This document shows, piece after piece, positions 51,955 through 59,884 of a DNA stretch of 64,000 bases; position 1 is the first letter of the stretch; each line of letters opens with the position of its first letter. Source of the DNA: Phycisphaerales bacterium (GTDB lineage: Bacteria; Planctomycetota; Phycisphaerae; Phycisphaerales; SM1A02). The position numbers and the translations under genes were made by a program. The notes under the pieces were generated by a model that saw nothing but the letters and a program-made list of their open reading frames with translations, ran no database searches and was not told the DNA's origin. Location of the stretch: assembly GCA_022447205.1 (NCBI GenBank), contig JAKVBQ010000011.1:1-64000 (forward strand). Reading direction: 5' to 3'.

Positions 51955-54900
51955 CGAACCCCGATCCCCGGCACATCCGGATCCTCGCTTCCGCTGGTAC
52001 CGGCAAGACCTACCAACTCGCCTCCCGTTTCCTGAAGCTGGTGCTGGACGGCGCCGACCCGACGACCATCCTCGCCACCACCTTCACGCGCGCGGCAGCG
52101 GCGGAGATCCGTGATCGGGTCCTGACCACGGTGGCGCATGGCGTGCTCGATGAGGAGAAGCGTTCGGTGCTTGCGGGTCGTACCGGGCGTTCCGCCCTCG
52201 AGCAGGAGGAGGTCGACCGGGTGCTCGAAACCCTGGTCCGCGATCTCGACCGCCTGCAGATCCAGACCATCGACAGCACCTTCGCGAGCATCGCCGGTGC
52301 CGCCGCCCCTGAACTCGGCCTGCCCGCGGACCTTGGCATCCTCGAATCCGATGACCAGGTCGGGCTCGACCGACTTGCCATGGCGGCGGCTCTCGAGGAG
52401 ACGGTGCAGTCGGGTGATCCGGATGCCTTCCTCGAGGCGCTGCAGTCGCTGGGGAAAGGTGGTGCTTCCGGCCGGTCCGTGGTCGAACTCATGGATCGGA
52501 CGATCAACGAGAACCTGCTCACCTACCACGACGCGGAAGGTGAGCCCGGACCCTGGCTCTGGGCGGATCGAACGATCCCGCCTCCGCTCGACCCCGATGC
52601 GTGCGTTGAACGTCTTCGTTCCGGTGCGGCATCGAGGGAGGCTTCGGTCGGCAAGAACGATGCCATCTGCAAGAACCTCCGGTTGCTTGCAGACCGGTTC
52701 GTAGCGGCGGTCACCAGCCGAGGCGGCCCGGGCCTCCTTCCGGAGGACTGGACGCTGCTCTTCAAGACCGGCGTCGTCAAGAAGATCCTGGACGGTGAAT
52801 CCACCTATTCGGGCTGTGAGATCGATGAAGAGACGCATGAGATCGTCCGGCCCTTGATCCAGCAGATGCATGACGTCGCGCTTGCCGACTATGCCCGGCG
52901 AACCGCATCGACCTTCTACCTCATCGACGGGCATGCACGCTCCCGTGAGGCCTTGCGCAGCGCACTCGGTGTGGCGACCTTCGACGATGTCGTGCGCCTG
53001 CTCCGGAAGGACAAGGGTTCGCTCACGCGTGAGGATCTCTGGTTCCGGCTCGATGCCCGGGTGCGCCACCTCATGCTCGATGAGTTCCAGGACACGTCGC
53101 TGGCCCAGTGGAAGGTTCTCCAACCACTGGCCGAGGAGATCGTCTCGGATGCCGGTGGTGAGCGGACCTTCTTCTGTGTCGGGGATGTCAAGCAGTCGAT
53201 CTACGGATGGCGGGGCGGACTTCCCGGGATTCTCGAGCATCTCGACAGGATGATCCTGTCGAGCGGTCTTCCCGCAGGCCTTGCCGGTCAGACCCTGTCG
53301 AAGAGCTGGCGTTCCGCACCCCAGGTGCTCGACGCCGTCAACATGACGTTCGGTTCCCTCGAGAGCAATCCGGCGATCGATGGCAACACGGTCGAGGCGG
53401 CCCGGTCGATCTCATCACAGTGGGAGGATCATCTCCCCGCGCGCGACGGGCTCCAGGGTCTTGTCGAACTCAGGTCCCTCTCCCCGGCTTCCGCCAGGTC
53501 CGCTGATGTGAAGAGGGCCGCTGCCGAAGAGGCTGCAGCACTCGTCCAATCGATCCTCGTCGATCATTCGAATCTCTCGATCGGTGTCCTCGCGCCTCGA
53601 AACGACGTCGTCGGCTCCATCGTCACCCGTCTTCGCGACCTTGGGGTCGAGGCGACCGGTGAAGGTGGTGGCTCCTTCCTTGATTGCGGGGCGACCGTGG
53701 TCATGATGGATGCACTGCATCTTGCCGCCTTCCCCGGTGCACGTGCCGCCGCCTTCAACGTCCTGCATTCCCCGCTCGGTCCCGTCATCGGGCTCGATGC
53801 GATGGATCAGGCGGCATCCGTCGCTCGTCGGCTTCGGATGACCTTCCGTGAAGACGGTCTTGCCCGGACCGTCGAACACTGGGTGGATGCACTTGAAGGC
53901 AGCCTGGATCGCCGTGAAACAGGTCGTGTCCAGCGCATGGTGATCGAGCTGGAACTGATCGAACAGTCCGGAGAATCGCGACCCGACATGGTCGCCCGCC
54001 TGCTCGAACGAACCCGCCTCGATGAGCCCGGAGGTGAAACCGTCAAGGTCATGACGATTCACAAGTCGAAGGGGCTCGAGTTCGATGTTGTCGTGCTCAC
54101 CGGTCTCGACGGCAACCTCTTCACGCGTGCCGCCCTGGCACATGAGCGCGTCTTGCCACCCGGGGACATCACCAGGGTCTTCCGCTGGGCGAACGAGACC
54201 GTTCGACCACCTTCCGTCGAAGCGCTTCATCAATCGACCCGGGTCGAGTGCGTTCGTGAGCGGCTCTGTCAGCTCTATGTGGCGATGACCCGAGCTCGTC
54301 GCGGACTGTTCATGCTCGTCGGACCCGCTCCAAAGGATGGCAAGGGTGAGCACAAGTCGATGGCGGGCATTCTTCGAGGTGCGCTGACCGGACATGGTGT
54401 CGAGGTCACCGAGGAGTCCGACGTCCTCGCCCGTTTCGGAACGCCCGAGGGATTCCGGAGTGCCGAAGCGGGAGTGGGCGACGATGCCGGGTCCGATCAG
54501 GCTCCTCCTTCATGCACCATCGAGATCGATGCCGAAGCCAGCCAGGTCCTTCTCCAGGGTGCTGCACCTTCATCGAAGGGTGAACAGCCACCTCCCATCG
54601 AGGCGCTGGGAGCGTCTGGTCGGGAGGCTGCCGCCATCGGAACCGCCTGGCACCACCTGATGGAGCAGGTGGACTGGATCGAGGACTGGGAGGGTGATGC
54701 CGCCCCGTCGCGTGATGCACTTGCTCATGGGCTGCACCGTCTGATGCCGACGCATCCGGTCAGCTGGCATCAGGCGGTCGTCGATCAGTTCCTCCACTCC
54801 CTCACGATGCCGGCCGTTCGCCAGGCGCTCTCGCGGGAACTTCTCAAGGCTCCAGCGGTGGTCCACCGCGAGTGGGAATGGCTGGGGCGAACCGATTCCG

Positions 54901-55181
54901 GGGCATCCAGGGTCGGCATCATCGACCGCGTGGTCATCGAGGAGGGGGACGCCTCGGATCGCCGGGCGATGGTCATCGACTGGAAGACGGATCAGGTGTC
55001 CCCCGGCCAGCATGCCGGGCATGCCGAGCGCTATCGGGATCAATTGAACGCCTATCGGGCAGCCGTGGGGGGGCTCGCGGGCCTTGATGCCAGCTCGATT
55101 CGATGTGCCGTGGTCTTCGTCCGGGATGGGATTTGCGTGGAACTGGACCCTGAAGGGGATGCTTCCGATTCCGATCGGTGA
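51951..55181 (+). CDS. AddA/RecB-like UvrD-family helicase-nuclease
   Basis: A 1076-residue superfamily 1A helicase with a C-terminal nuclease. Motif I is ASAGTGKT, Ia TTFTRAAAAEIRDRV, II LMLDEFQDTS, III GDVKQSIYGWRGG, V TIHKSKGLEFDVVVLTGL, VI LYVAMTRARRGL. The C-terminal RecB-type nuclease is marked by SRVGIIDRVVI and MVIDWKTDQV. With the AddB-like partner upstream (4-base overlap), it should form a dual-nuclease resection complex that loads RecA at double-strand breaks. RecBCD would need a separate RecC/RecD, which are not here. Confidence 0.9.
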   Translation: MTNPDPRHIRILASAGTGKTYQLASRFLKLVLDGADPTTILATTFTRAAAAEIRDRVLTTVAHGVLDEEKRSVLAGRTGRSALEQEEVDRVLETLVRDLDRLQIQTIDSTFASIAGAAAPELGLPADLGILESDDQVGLDRLAMAAALEETVQSGDPDAFLEALQSLGKGGASGRSVVELMDRTINENLLTYHDAEGEPGPWLWADRTIPPPLDPDACVERLRSGAASREASVGKNDAICKNLRLLADRFVAAVTSRGGPGLLPEDWTLLFKTGVVKKILDGESTYSGCEIDEETHEIVRPLIQQMHDVALADYARRTASTFYLIDGHARSREALRSALGVATFDDVVRLLRKDKGSLTREDLWFRLDARVRHLMLDEFQDTSLAQWKVLQPLAEEIVSDAGGERTFFCVGDVKQSIYGWRGGLPGILEHLDRMILSSGLPAGLAGQTLSKSWRSAPQVLDAVNMTFGSLESNPAIDGNTVEAARSISSQWEDHLPARDGLQGLVELRSLSPASARSADVKRAAAEEAAALVQSILVDHSNLSIGVLAPRNDVVGSIVTRLRDLGVEATGEGGGSFLDCGATVVMMDALHLAAFPGARAAAFNVLHSPLGPVIGLDAMDQAASVARRLRMTFREDGLARTVEHWVDALEGSLDRRETGRVQRMVIELELIEQSGESRPDMVARLLERTRLDEPGGETVKVMTIHKSKGLEFDVVVLTGLDGNLFTRAALAHERVLPPGDITRVFRWANETVRPPSVEALHQSTRVECVRERLCQLYVAMTRARRGLFMLVGPAPKDGKGEHKSMAGILRGALTGHGVEVTEESDVLARFGTPEGFRSAEAGVGDDAGSDQAPPSCTIEIDAEASQVLLQGAAPSSKGEQPPPIEALGASGREAAAIGTAWHHLMEQVDWIEDWEGDAAPSRDALAHGLHRLMPTHPVSWHQAVVDQFLHSLTMPAVRQALSRELLKAPAVVHREWEWLGRTDSGASRVGIIDRVVIEEGDASDRRAMVIDWKTDQVSPGQHAGHAERYRDQLNAYRAAVGGLAGLDASSIRCAVVFVRDGICVELDPEGDASDSDR

Positions 55182-55243
55182 GGCAGCCTGCTACCATCTC
55201 TCACTTCCGAGTCCCCCATGCACAGGTCCTGACAGAGGTAGCG

Positions 55244-56893
55244 ATGCCGACGGTCACCATCAACGGCACAGAGGTCGAGTTCGAGCCCGGGATTTCGGTC
55301 CTGCAGCTGGCCATCGATCATGGTCTCGAGATTCCCCATTACTGCTATCACCAGTCCCTGAGCGTCCCTGCGAACTGCCGGATCTGCCTTGCCGAGATCT
55401 GGCAGCCGAATCCTCGGAACGACAACAAGCTGGAATACCTGGGCAAGCTCGTGCCCACCTGCACCACGCCGGCAGCCGACGGCATGGTCGTCTACACCGA
55501 CAGCCCGCGGGCGATCGCCAACCAGAAGGCGGTCATGGAGCTGCTCCTGGTCAATCATCCTGTGGACTGCCCCGTCTGTGACCAGGCCGGTGAATGCCAC
55601 CTCCAGGACTACTCCTACCAGTACGGACGCGGGGAAAGCCGCTTCCAGGAGGACAAGAACAAGCAGCCGAAGAAGGATCTCGGCCCCAATGTCCTCCTGT
55701 ATTCCGACCGCTGCATCATGTGCACGCGGTGCGTGCGATTCACGCGGGAGGTCACGGGCACCGGGGAGTTGATGATCGAGGGCCGCGGCTCGCAGAACCA
55801 GATCGACGTGTTCCCCGGCGTGGGGCTGGATAACGAGCTCTCGGCCAACGTCATCGATCTCTGCCCCGTGGGAGCCCTTCTGGACAAGGATTTCCTGTTT
55901 CAGCAGCGGGTCTGGTTCCTCAAGAAGACGCCCTCGATCGACGGGCTCACTGCGAGTGGTGACAACCTCCATGTCGAGCACAACGAAGGCACCGTCTACC
56001 GTGTGAAGCCACGCCGGAACGATGACATCAACAAGTGGTGGATCACCGATGAGGTCCGCTACGGCTGGAAATTCGTTCATTCCGAGGATCGCCACGTCAT
56101 GCCCGTCGTCCGGGGCGAGGATCCCTTCCTGCCCGAGCAGGCCGGGGAAGCCTGGTCGATCGCAGTGCACGAGGCGAATCGAATCGCGGGAGAAGCGGTC
56201 GCTGGTGGGGGACGACTTGCGCTCCTGGTCAGTCCCATGCTCACGTGTGAAGATGCGTTTCATCTCGTCCAGTGGGCGAGGACCGTTGATCCGGAGGCCC
56301 TCATCGGCATGGGGCCGGTTCCCACCCAGGGTGAGGACAAGACGTTCCCCGGTGGCTTCACGGTCTGCTCCGAGAAGGCACCGAACGCTCGAGGTGTCCG
56401 CAGGGTTCTGCAGGCGCTGGCACCGGGTTTCCAGGAGTCCGATGCGTTCTTCAAGCTCCTGGGTGAAGGCGTCGGCTGTGCGGTCCTGACGGGTGGCTAT
56501 CCAAGTGCCTGGGTGACTGATGTCATGGCGGAGGCGGTCGGTACGACACCGCTGGTCCTCATGGATCTGCTCCCGAACAGCCTTGATGACCTTGCCTCGG
56601 TTCTGCTCCCGACCGCTTCCTGGGTGGAAAAGCCCGGGACCTTCGAGAATCGCAATGGCGTCCTTCAGTGCTTCGAGCGTGCCATCGACCCCATCGACTA
56701 CTGCAAGAGCGAAGCCCAGACAGCGCTCGACCTTCTTGCCGGTGTCTCCGGAAGTCGGGCCGAGTCCTTTGATGGGGCACGGACTCGACAGCTCATGGGG
56801 GCCACTTCCGGGCTGGAGGCCCTCGCCGGGCTGGAGGTCCCCGCTGCGAGCGAGGGGGCGGCGTCCAGCGACATGGTGCTTGTGGACCTCTAG
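55244..56893 (+). CDS. nuoG: NADH-quinone oxidoreductase subunit G-like iron-sulfur protein
   Basis: A 549-residue NuoG-type protein. The N-terminal 2Fe-2S domain has CYHQSLSVPANCRICLAE and a later Cys (VPTCTTP); the HxxxCxxC 4Fe-4S ligands lie in NHPVDCPVCDQAGEC; a further 4Fe-4S site is DRCIMCTRCVRFTRE with LCPVGAL. The remaining 300 residues are a shortened molybdopterin-oxidoreductase-like domain without evident Mo cofactor ligands, so the protein is much shorter than E. coli NuoG. Start: ATG 55244. No other nuo gene adjoins it; the preceding genes are DNA-repair genes. It may be the complex I subunit encoded apart, or part of a different NADH or hydrogenase-type complex. Confidence 0.88.
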   Translation: MPTVTINGTEVEFEPGISVLQLAIDHGLEIPHYCYHQSLSVPANCRICLAEIWQPNPRNDNKLEYLGKLVPTCTTPAADGMVVYTDSPRAIANQKAVMELLLVNHPVDCPVCDQAGECHLQDYSYQYGRGESRFQEDKNKQPKKDLGPNVLLYSDRCIMCTRCVRFTREVTGTGELMIEGRGSQNQIDVFPGVGLDNELSANVIDLCPVGALLDKDFLFQQRVWFLKKTPSIDGLTASGDNLHVEHNEGTVYRVKPRRNDDINKWWITDEVRYGWKFVHSEDRHVMPVVRGEDPFLPEQAGEAWSIAVHEANRIAGEAVAGGGRLALLVSPMLTCEDAFHLVQWARTVDPEALIGMGPVPTQGEDKTFPGGFTVCSEKAPNARGVRRVLQALAPGFQESDAFFKLLGEGVGCAVLTGGYPSAWVTDVMAEAVGTTPLVLMDLLPNSLDDLASVLLPTASWVEKPGTFENRNGVLQCFERAIDPIDYCKSEAQTALDLLAGVSGSRAESFDGARTRQLMGATSGLEALAGLEVPAASEGAASSDMVLVDL

Positions 56894-56968
56894 GCGGTTC
56901 AGCGCCCTCTGTCCCCCCCTCAGCCCATTCTCAGGGTTCAAACGACAGTTTCCCGCTTCAGGACCTTG

Positions 56969-56991
56969 AAACAGGGTTTACGGCCTGTTTT
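56969..56991 (+). terminator. Possible terminator after the nuoG-like gene
   Basis: AAACAGG (56969-56975) pairs with CCTGTTT (56984-56990) around an 8-base loop, followed by T and TCTC. The stem is only 7 bp, so confidence is moderate. Confidence 0.4.
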
Positions 56992-57293
56992 CTCGGGTTG
57001 AACAAGACTGGAATCCTGCTTATCCGACCAAGGGTGAGGTCATCGCCGGCCAGGATTTGGATTCCGTACGTTCTTTTGTTTTACGTTTCCTCGCCAAAGT
57101 CTTGCGGTCCCTCGAATAGGGATTAACCTCGTCTGTGCTCCGTGTGCTCCCTCTTAAGCACATGGGCTGGCTCAGTTGAGAGAGAGCCAAGCATTTTGAG
57201 GGTCCGGGCAAAGGGTGTCGACGTCGATCGGATCGATGGCGGCAGGCTTTGGATATCCATCACATAGTGCTTATTAGAGAAGGAGACTCCCTC
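56992..57293. other. AT-richer intergenic region before the PEP-CTERM genes
   Basis: No gene on either strand. The stretch is visibly richer in A/T than its surroundings and should hold the promoter of the PEP-CTERM genes, but no convincing -35/-10 pair was found (TTGCGG/TAACCT near 57110-57135 is weak). AGAAGGAG at 57278-57285 is a good ribosome-binding site for the next gene. Confidence 0.4.
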
Positions 57294-57830
57294 ATGACAA
57301 AAGCACACACTCTTCTTGGCGTCGCTGCTGCTGCTTCACTCGCAGCTGTTGCTAGCGCTGACTTGAACATGACCCTTGACGGCTTCACTGCGGCTGGTGC
57401 ACAGTTCGGCATGTACCAATCATACGCTTTGGATGCAGACCATGGCTTCTTGGAATCGGTCAACGGCGACTTCATGCTGGACGCCGATGGCGAGAACTGG
57501 ACTTGGTGCGACGACCTCTGCGTCCTGATCGCCAACGAAGATCTCTCCGACCTCCACGTCCAGATCGGTGGCTACAGCGACTTCGGTGCAACCAACCGTT
57601 TCACGTGGGAATTCGGATCCTCGGGTGATGCAGGCACCGCTGGTGGCGGCAACATCGACGTCGGCGGCATCGACTGCACCGGCTACTACGTCTGGATCGG
57701 CAACGGCTACTCCAGCGGTGGCGCAGGTACCTGGTCCGGCAACATCGACCTCATCGGTACAATCCCGGCTCCTGGTGCACTCGCACTTCTCGGTCTTGGT
57801 GGCCTCGTTGCTCGTCGTCGTCGCGCCTGA
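57294..57830 (+). CDS. PEP-CTERM-type secreted protein 1
   Basis: A 178-residue secreted protein: signal peptide (TLLGVAAAASLAAVASA), a Gly/Asp/Trp-rich beta-sandwich-like body, and a C-terminal sorting tail IPAPGALALLGLGGLVARRRRA (motif, hydrophobic helix, arginine cluster). Such tails direct exosortase-dependent anchoring, often of extracellular-matrix or storage proteins. In Phycisphaerales the motif is often PAPGA rather than PEP. A good AGAAGGAG site precedes the ATG. No exosortase gene is in the window. Together with the next gene it probably forms a unit. Confidence 0.9.
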   Translation: MTKAHTLLGVAAAASLAAVASADLNMTLDGFTAAGAQFGMYQSYALDADHGFLESVNGDFMLDADGENWTWCDDLCVLIANEDLSDLHVQIGGYSDFGATNRFTWEFGSSGDAGTAGGGNIDVGGIDCTGYYVWIGNGYSSGGAGTWSGNIDLIGTIPAPGALALLGLGGLVARRRRA

Positions 57831-57925
57831 GCATTCTGCTTCAGTTCGTAACGACAACGTTCAACATCGACCATTCCATCGCGCCGGCACTGGCCTGCGC
57901 GTGAATACAGAAAGGCTTTACTAAG

Positions 57926-58567
57926 ATGAAGAATGTTCTCTTCGCTGCTTCAGCAGCAATGATCCTGGCCGGTTCTGCGACTGCAGACTTCACCGGTTTC
58001 CAGGGCGACGTTTCCACGTACGATGATGGCGCGACCACCTGGGAAGTCATCGACATGTACGCTGAATTCGACGGCGCTCAGGCAGTGCTCAACGTTTTCA
58101 ACGCTGATATCGTTGGCGACTTCAACCACAACGACCTGGCTGATGCTCAGGGTGGTTCCTGGAAGCCCAGCTTCTCATTCGAGGTTCCCACCGTCTACGA
58201 TCCCATGCGTGACTCCTACGTCACCATCGGTTACGGCGTTGGTGCAATGGCTGCGCTCAACCAGACCGCTCTTGACCCGAACTTCGGTACGGGTCTCGGC
58301 AGCAGCATCCCGACGGGTGCAGGTTGGTTCAACCTGGCTCCTGACAACCCCCAGTACGCCACAGATGATGGCACCGGTACTTACCGGCTCCACATCGGTC
58401 AGTTCGTTTCTACGGACATGTCCAACTTCAGCTTCACCGCTGACATCGGCTTCAACGATGGCCCCGGTACCGAAGTTTCCTTCGGTAACGGCAGCTGGGT
58501 CCCGGCTCCTGGCGCGCTCGCGCTCCTCGGGCTTAGCGGGATCGTCGCTCGTCGTCGTCGCGCCTGA
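57926..58567 (+). CDS. PEP-CTERM-type secreted protein 2
   Basis: A 213-residue secreted protein with a signal peptide (KNVLFAASAAMILAGSATA), a beta-rich body (DMYAEFDGAQAVLNVFNADI; GDFNHNDLADAQGG) and the tail VPAPGALALLGLSGIVARRRRA. The tail and its DNA sequence are nearly the same as in the upstream gene, while the bodies are not obviously related. It lies 95 bases downstream of protein 1 and is followed by a very strong terminator. Role unknown; likely surface or matrix protein. Confidence 0.9.
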   Translation: MKNVLFAASAAMILAGSATADFTGFQGDVSTYDDGATTWEVIDMYAEFDGAQAVLNVFNADIVGDFNHNDLADAQGGSWKPSFSFEVPTVYDPMRDSYVTIGYGVGAMAALNQTALDPNFGTGLGSSIPTGAGWFNLAPDNPQYATDDGTGTYRLHIGQFVSTDMSNFSFTADIGFNDGPGTEVSFGNGSWVPAPGALALLGLSGIVARRRRA

Positions 58568-58610
58568 CTTCGGTCAGTCCGCGTCATTGACGTTTGACAC
58601 ATTGACTTGA

Positions 58611-58652
58611 ACAAGTGCCCTCCAGCTTCGGCTGGAGGGCACTTGTCTTTTT
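58611..58652 (+). terminator. Strong intrinsic terminator after the PEP-CTERM genes
   Basis: A perfect 16-bp stem (58611-58626 with 58631-58646) closed by a TTCG tetraloop, followed by CTTTTTC. Confidence 0.95.
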
Positions 58653-58751
58653 CACCTTGGGACCGGCCATTTTCAGTTCGAGGTCGCAGCTGTTTCGACC
58701 TTCAGGCGGTCCACGGACGAGTTCGCAGGCCCTGCTGGCGTTCTGTGGGTG

Positions 58752-58780
58752 TTGTTGCTTCGCCTTCGGGCGGCTAGAAT
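58752..58780 (+). promoter_or_regulatory. Promoter of the TPR/alpha-CTD gene
   Basis: TTGTTG (58752-58757), a 17-base spacer and TAGAAT (58775-58780; five of six consensus). Transcription would start near 58787, giving a leader of about 93 bases. The rest of the 58653-58879 gap shows no gene. Confidence 0.6.
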
Positions 58781-58879
58781 GCCTGATTCACCCCGGAGAA
58801 CCGCCGAGCTGACAGGACTCCAGCTGGCCATGGTCGATCGGGGTAAACCACCTGATTTCAGGTAGATGGAGTTCGACAG

Positions 58880-59812
58880 ATGATTGATGAAGGCCTCGAT
58901 ACCGTCATTGGTGCAACGATCAAGACTGCGGACCCCGCAGCAGCAGCAGCTCGTGCCTCGGAAGGCAAGTCCCTCGAGGAGGCTGGAGATCGCGTGGGTG
59001 CGATCGCCGCATACCGTGAAGCCGCGGAGCTCGGCAGTGACGTGCAGGCGCTCTTCCGTCTTGCATGGCTGCTGGACCAGCATGGCGAGGAGGACGAGGC
59101 GCTCGCAGCGTACGAGCGTTGCTGCCAGGTGGATGGACTTCCCCCGGTCAATGCGATGATCAACATCGCCGTGATCTACGAGGATCGTGGCGAGATTTCG
59201 AACGCCCAGCGATGCCTTCGCAAGGTCCTTGACAGCGATCCGAACAACCAGAGGGCCCGGCTCTTCATGAAGGATGTGCTCGCGTCCGAGGACATGTACT
59301 ACGACGAGGAGCATGATCGCAACCTCGCCAAGCGCAGTGCACTTCTCGACACGCCGGTGACCGATTTCGAGTTGAGCGTCAGGGCTCGAAACTGTCTCAA
59401 GAAGATGAAGATTCGGACGCTTGGTGATCTGCTGAAGATCTCCGAGGCCGAACTGCTCTCCTACAAGAACTTCGGTGAGACCTCCCTCGTCGAGATCAAG
59501 AACATGCTGTCCTCCAAGGGACTTCGCCTCGGTCAGGGTCTCGAAGGCCGTTACAGCCAGGCTCGCAAGGAGATCTACGACGATCTCCGCGGCAAGGCGC
59601 CGGACCACGTGCTCAACAAGCCGGTTTCCGTGCTCGAGCTTTCGGTCCGTGCACGAAAGGCACTTCAGCAGCTTGGGATCCAGACCATCGGGGATCTGGC
59701 TTCGAGGACAGAGGCCGAACTGATGGGCGTCAAGAACTTCGGCCAGACCAGCCTCGTCGAGATCACCCAGAAGCTGAACCAGTACAACCTGGAGCTTCGG
59801 TCCCTCGACTAG
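58880..59812 (+). CDS. TPR protein with two RNA polymerase alpha-CTD-like domains
   Basis: A 310-residue cytosolic protein. Residues 25-145 are TPR repeats (GAIAAYREAAELG, EALAAYERCCQ, NAQRCLRKVLDSDPNN). Residues of about 165-232 match the C-terminal domain of RNA polymerase alpha: VTDFELSVRARNCLK keeps the positions of E. coli Asp259, Glu261, Arg265, Asn268 and Cys269, and YKNFGETSLVEIK keeps Gly296 and Ser299. A second copy (VSVLELSVRARKALQ, VKNFGQTSLVEI) keeps the Arg but has Lys at the Asn268 position. Alpha-CTD binds UP-element DNA and activators, so this may recruit or tether transcription machinery. Similar proteins occur in planctomycetes; function untested to my knowledge. Confidence 0.9.
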   Translation: MIDEGLDTVIGATIKTADPAAAAARASEGKSLEEAGDRVGAIAAYREAAELGSDVQALFRLAWLLDQHGEEDEALAAYERCCQVDGLPPVNAMINIAVIYEDRGEISNAQRCLRKVLDSDPNNQRARLFMKDVLASEDMYYDEEHDRNLAKRSALLDTPVTDFELSVRARNCLKKMKIRTLGDLLKISEAELLSYKNFGETSLVEIKNMLSSKGLRLGQGLEGRYSQARKEIYDDLRGKAPDHVLNKPVSVLELSVRARKALQQLGIQTIGDLASRTEAELMGVKNFGQTSLVEITQKLNQYNLELRSLD

Positions 59813-59884
59813 GCCGAGTTGATTTTCTGCATCGGTCGATCCGGCAGAGTTCCTTCGACCGGTTTTCCGCCTACCATGAAGGCA

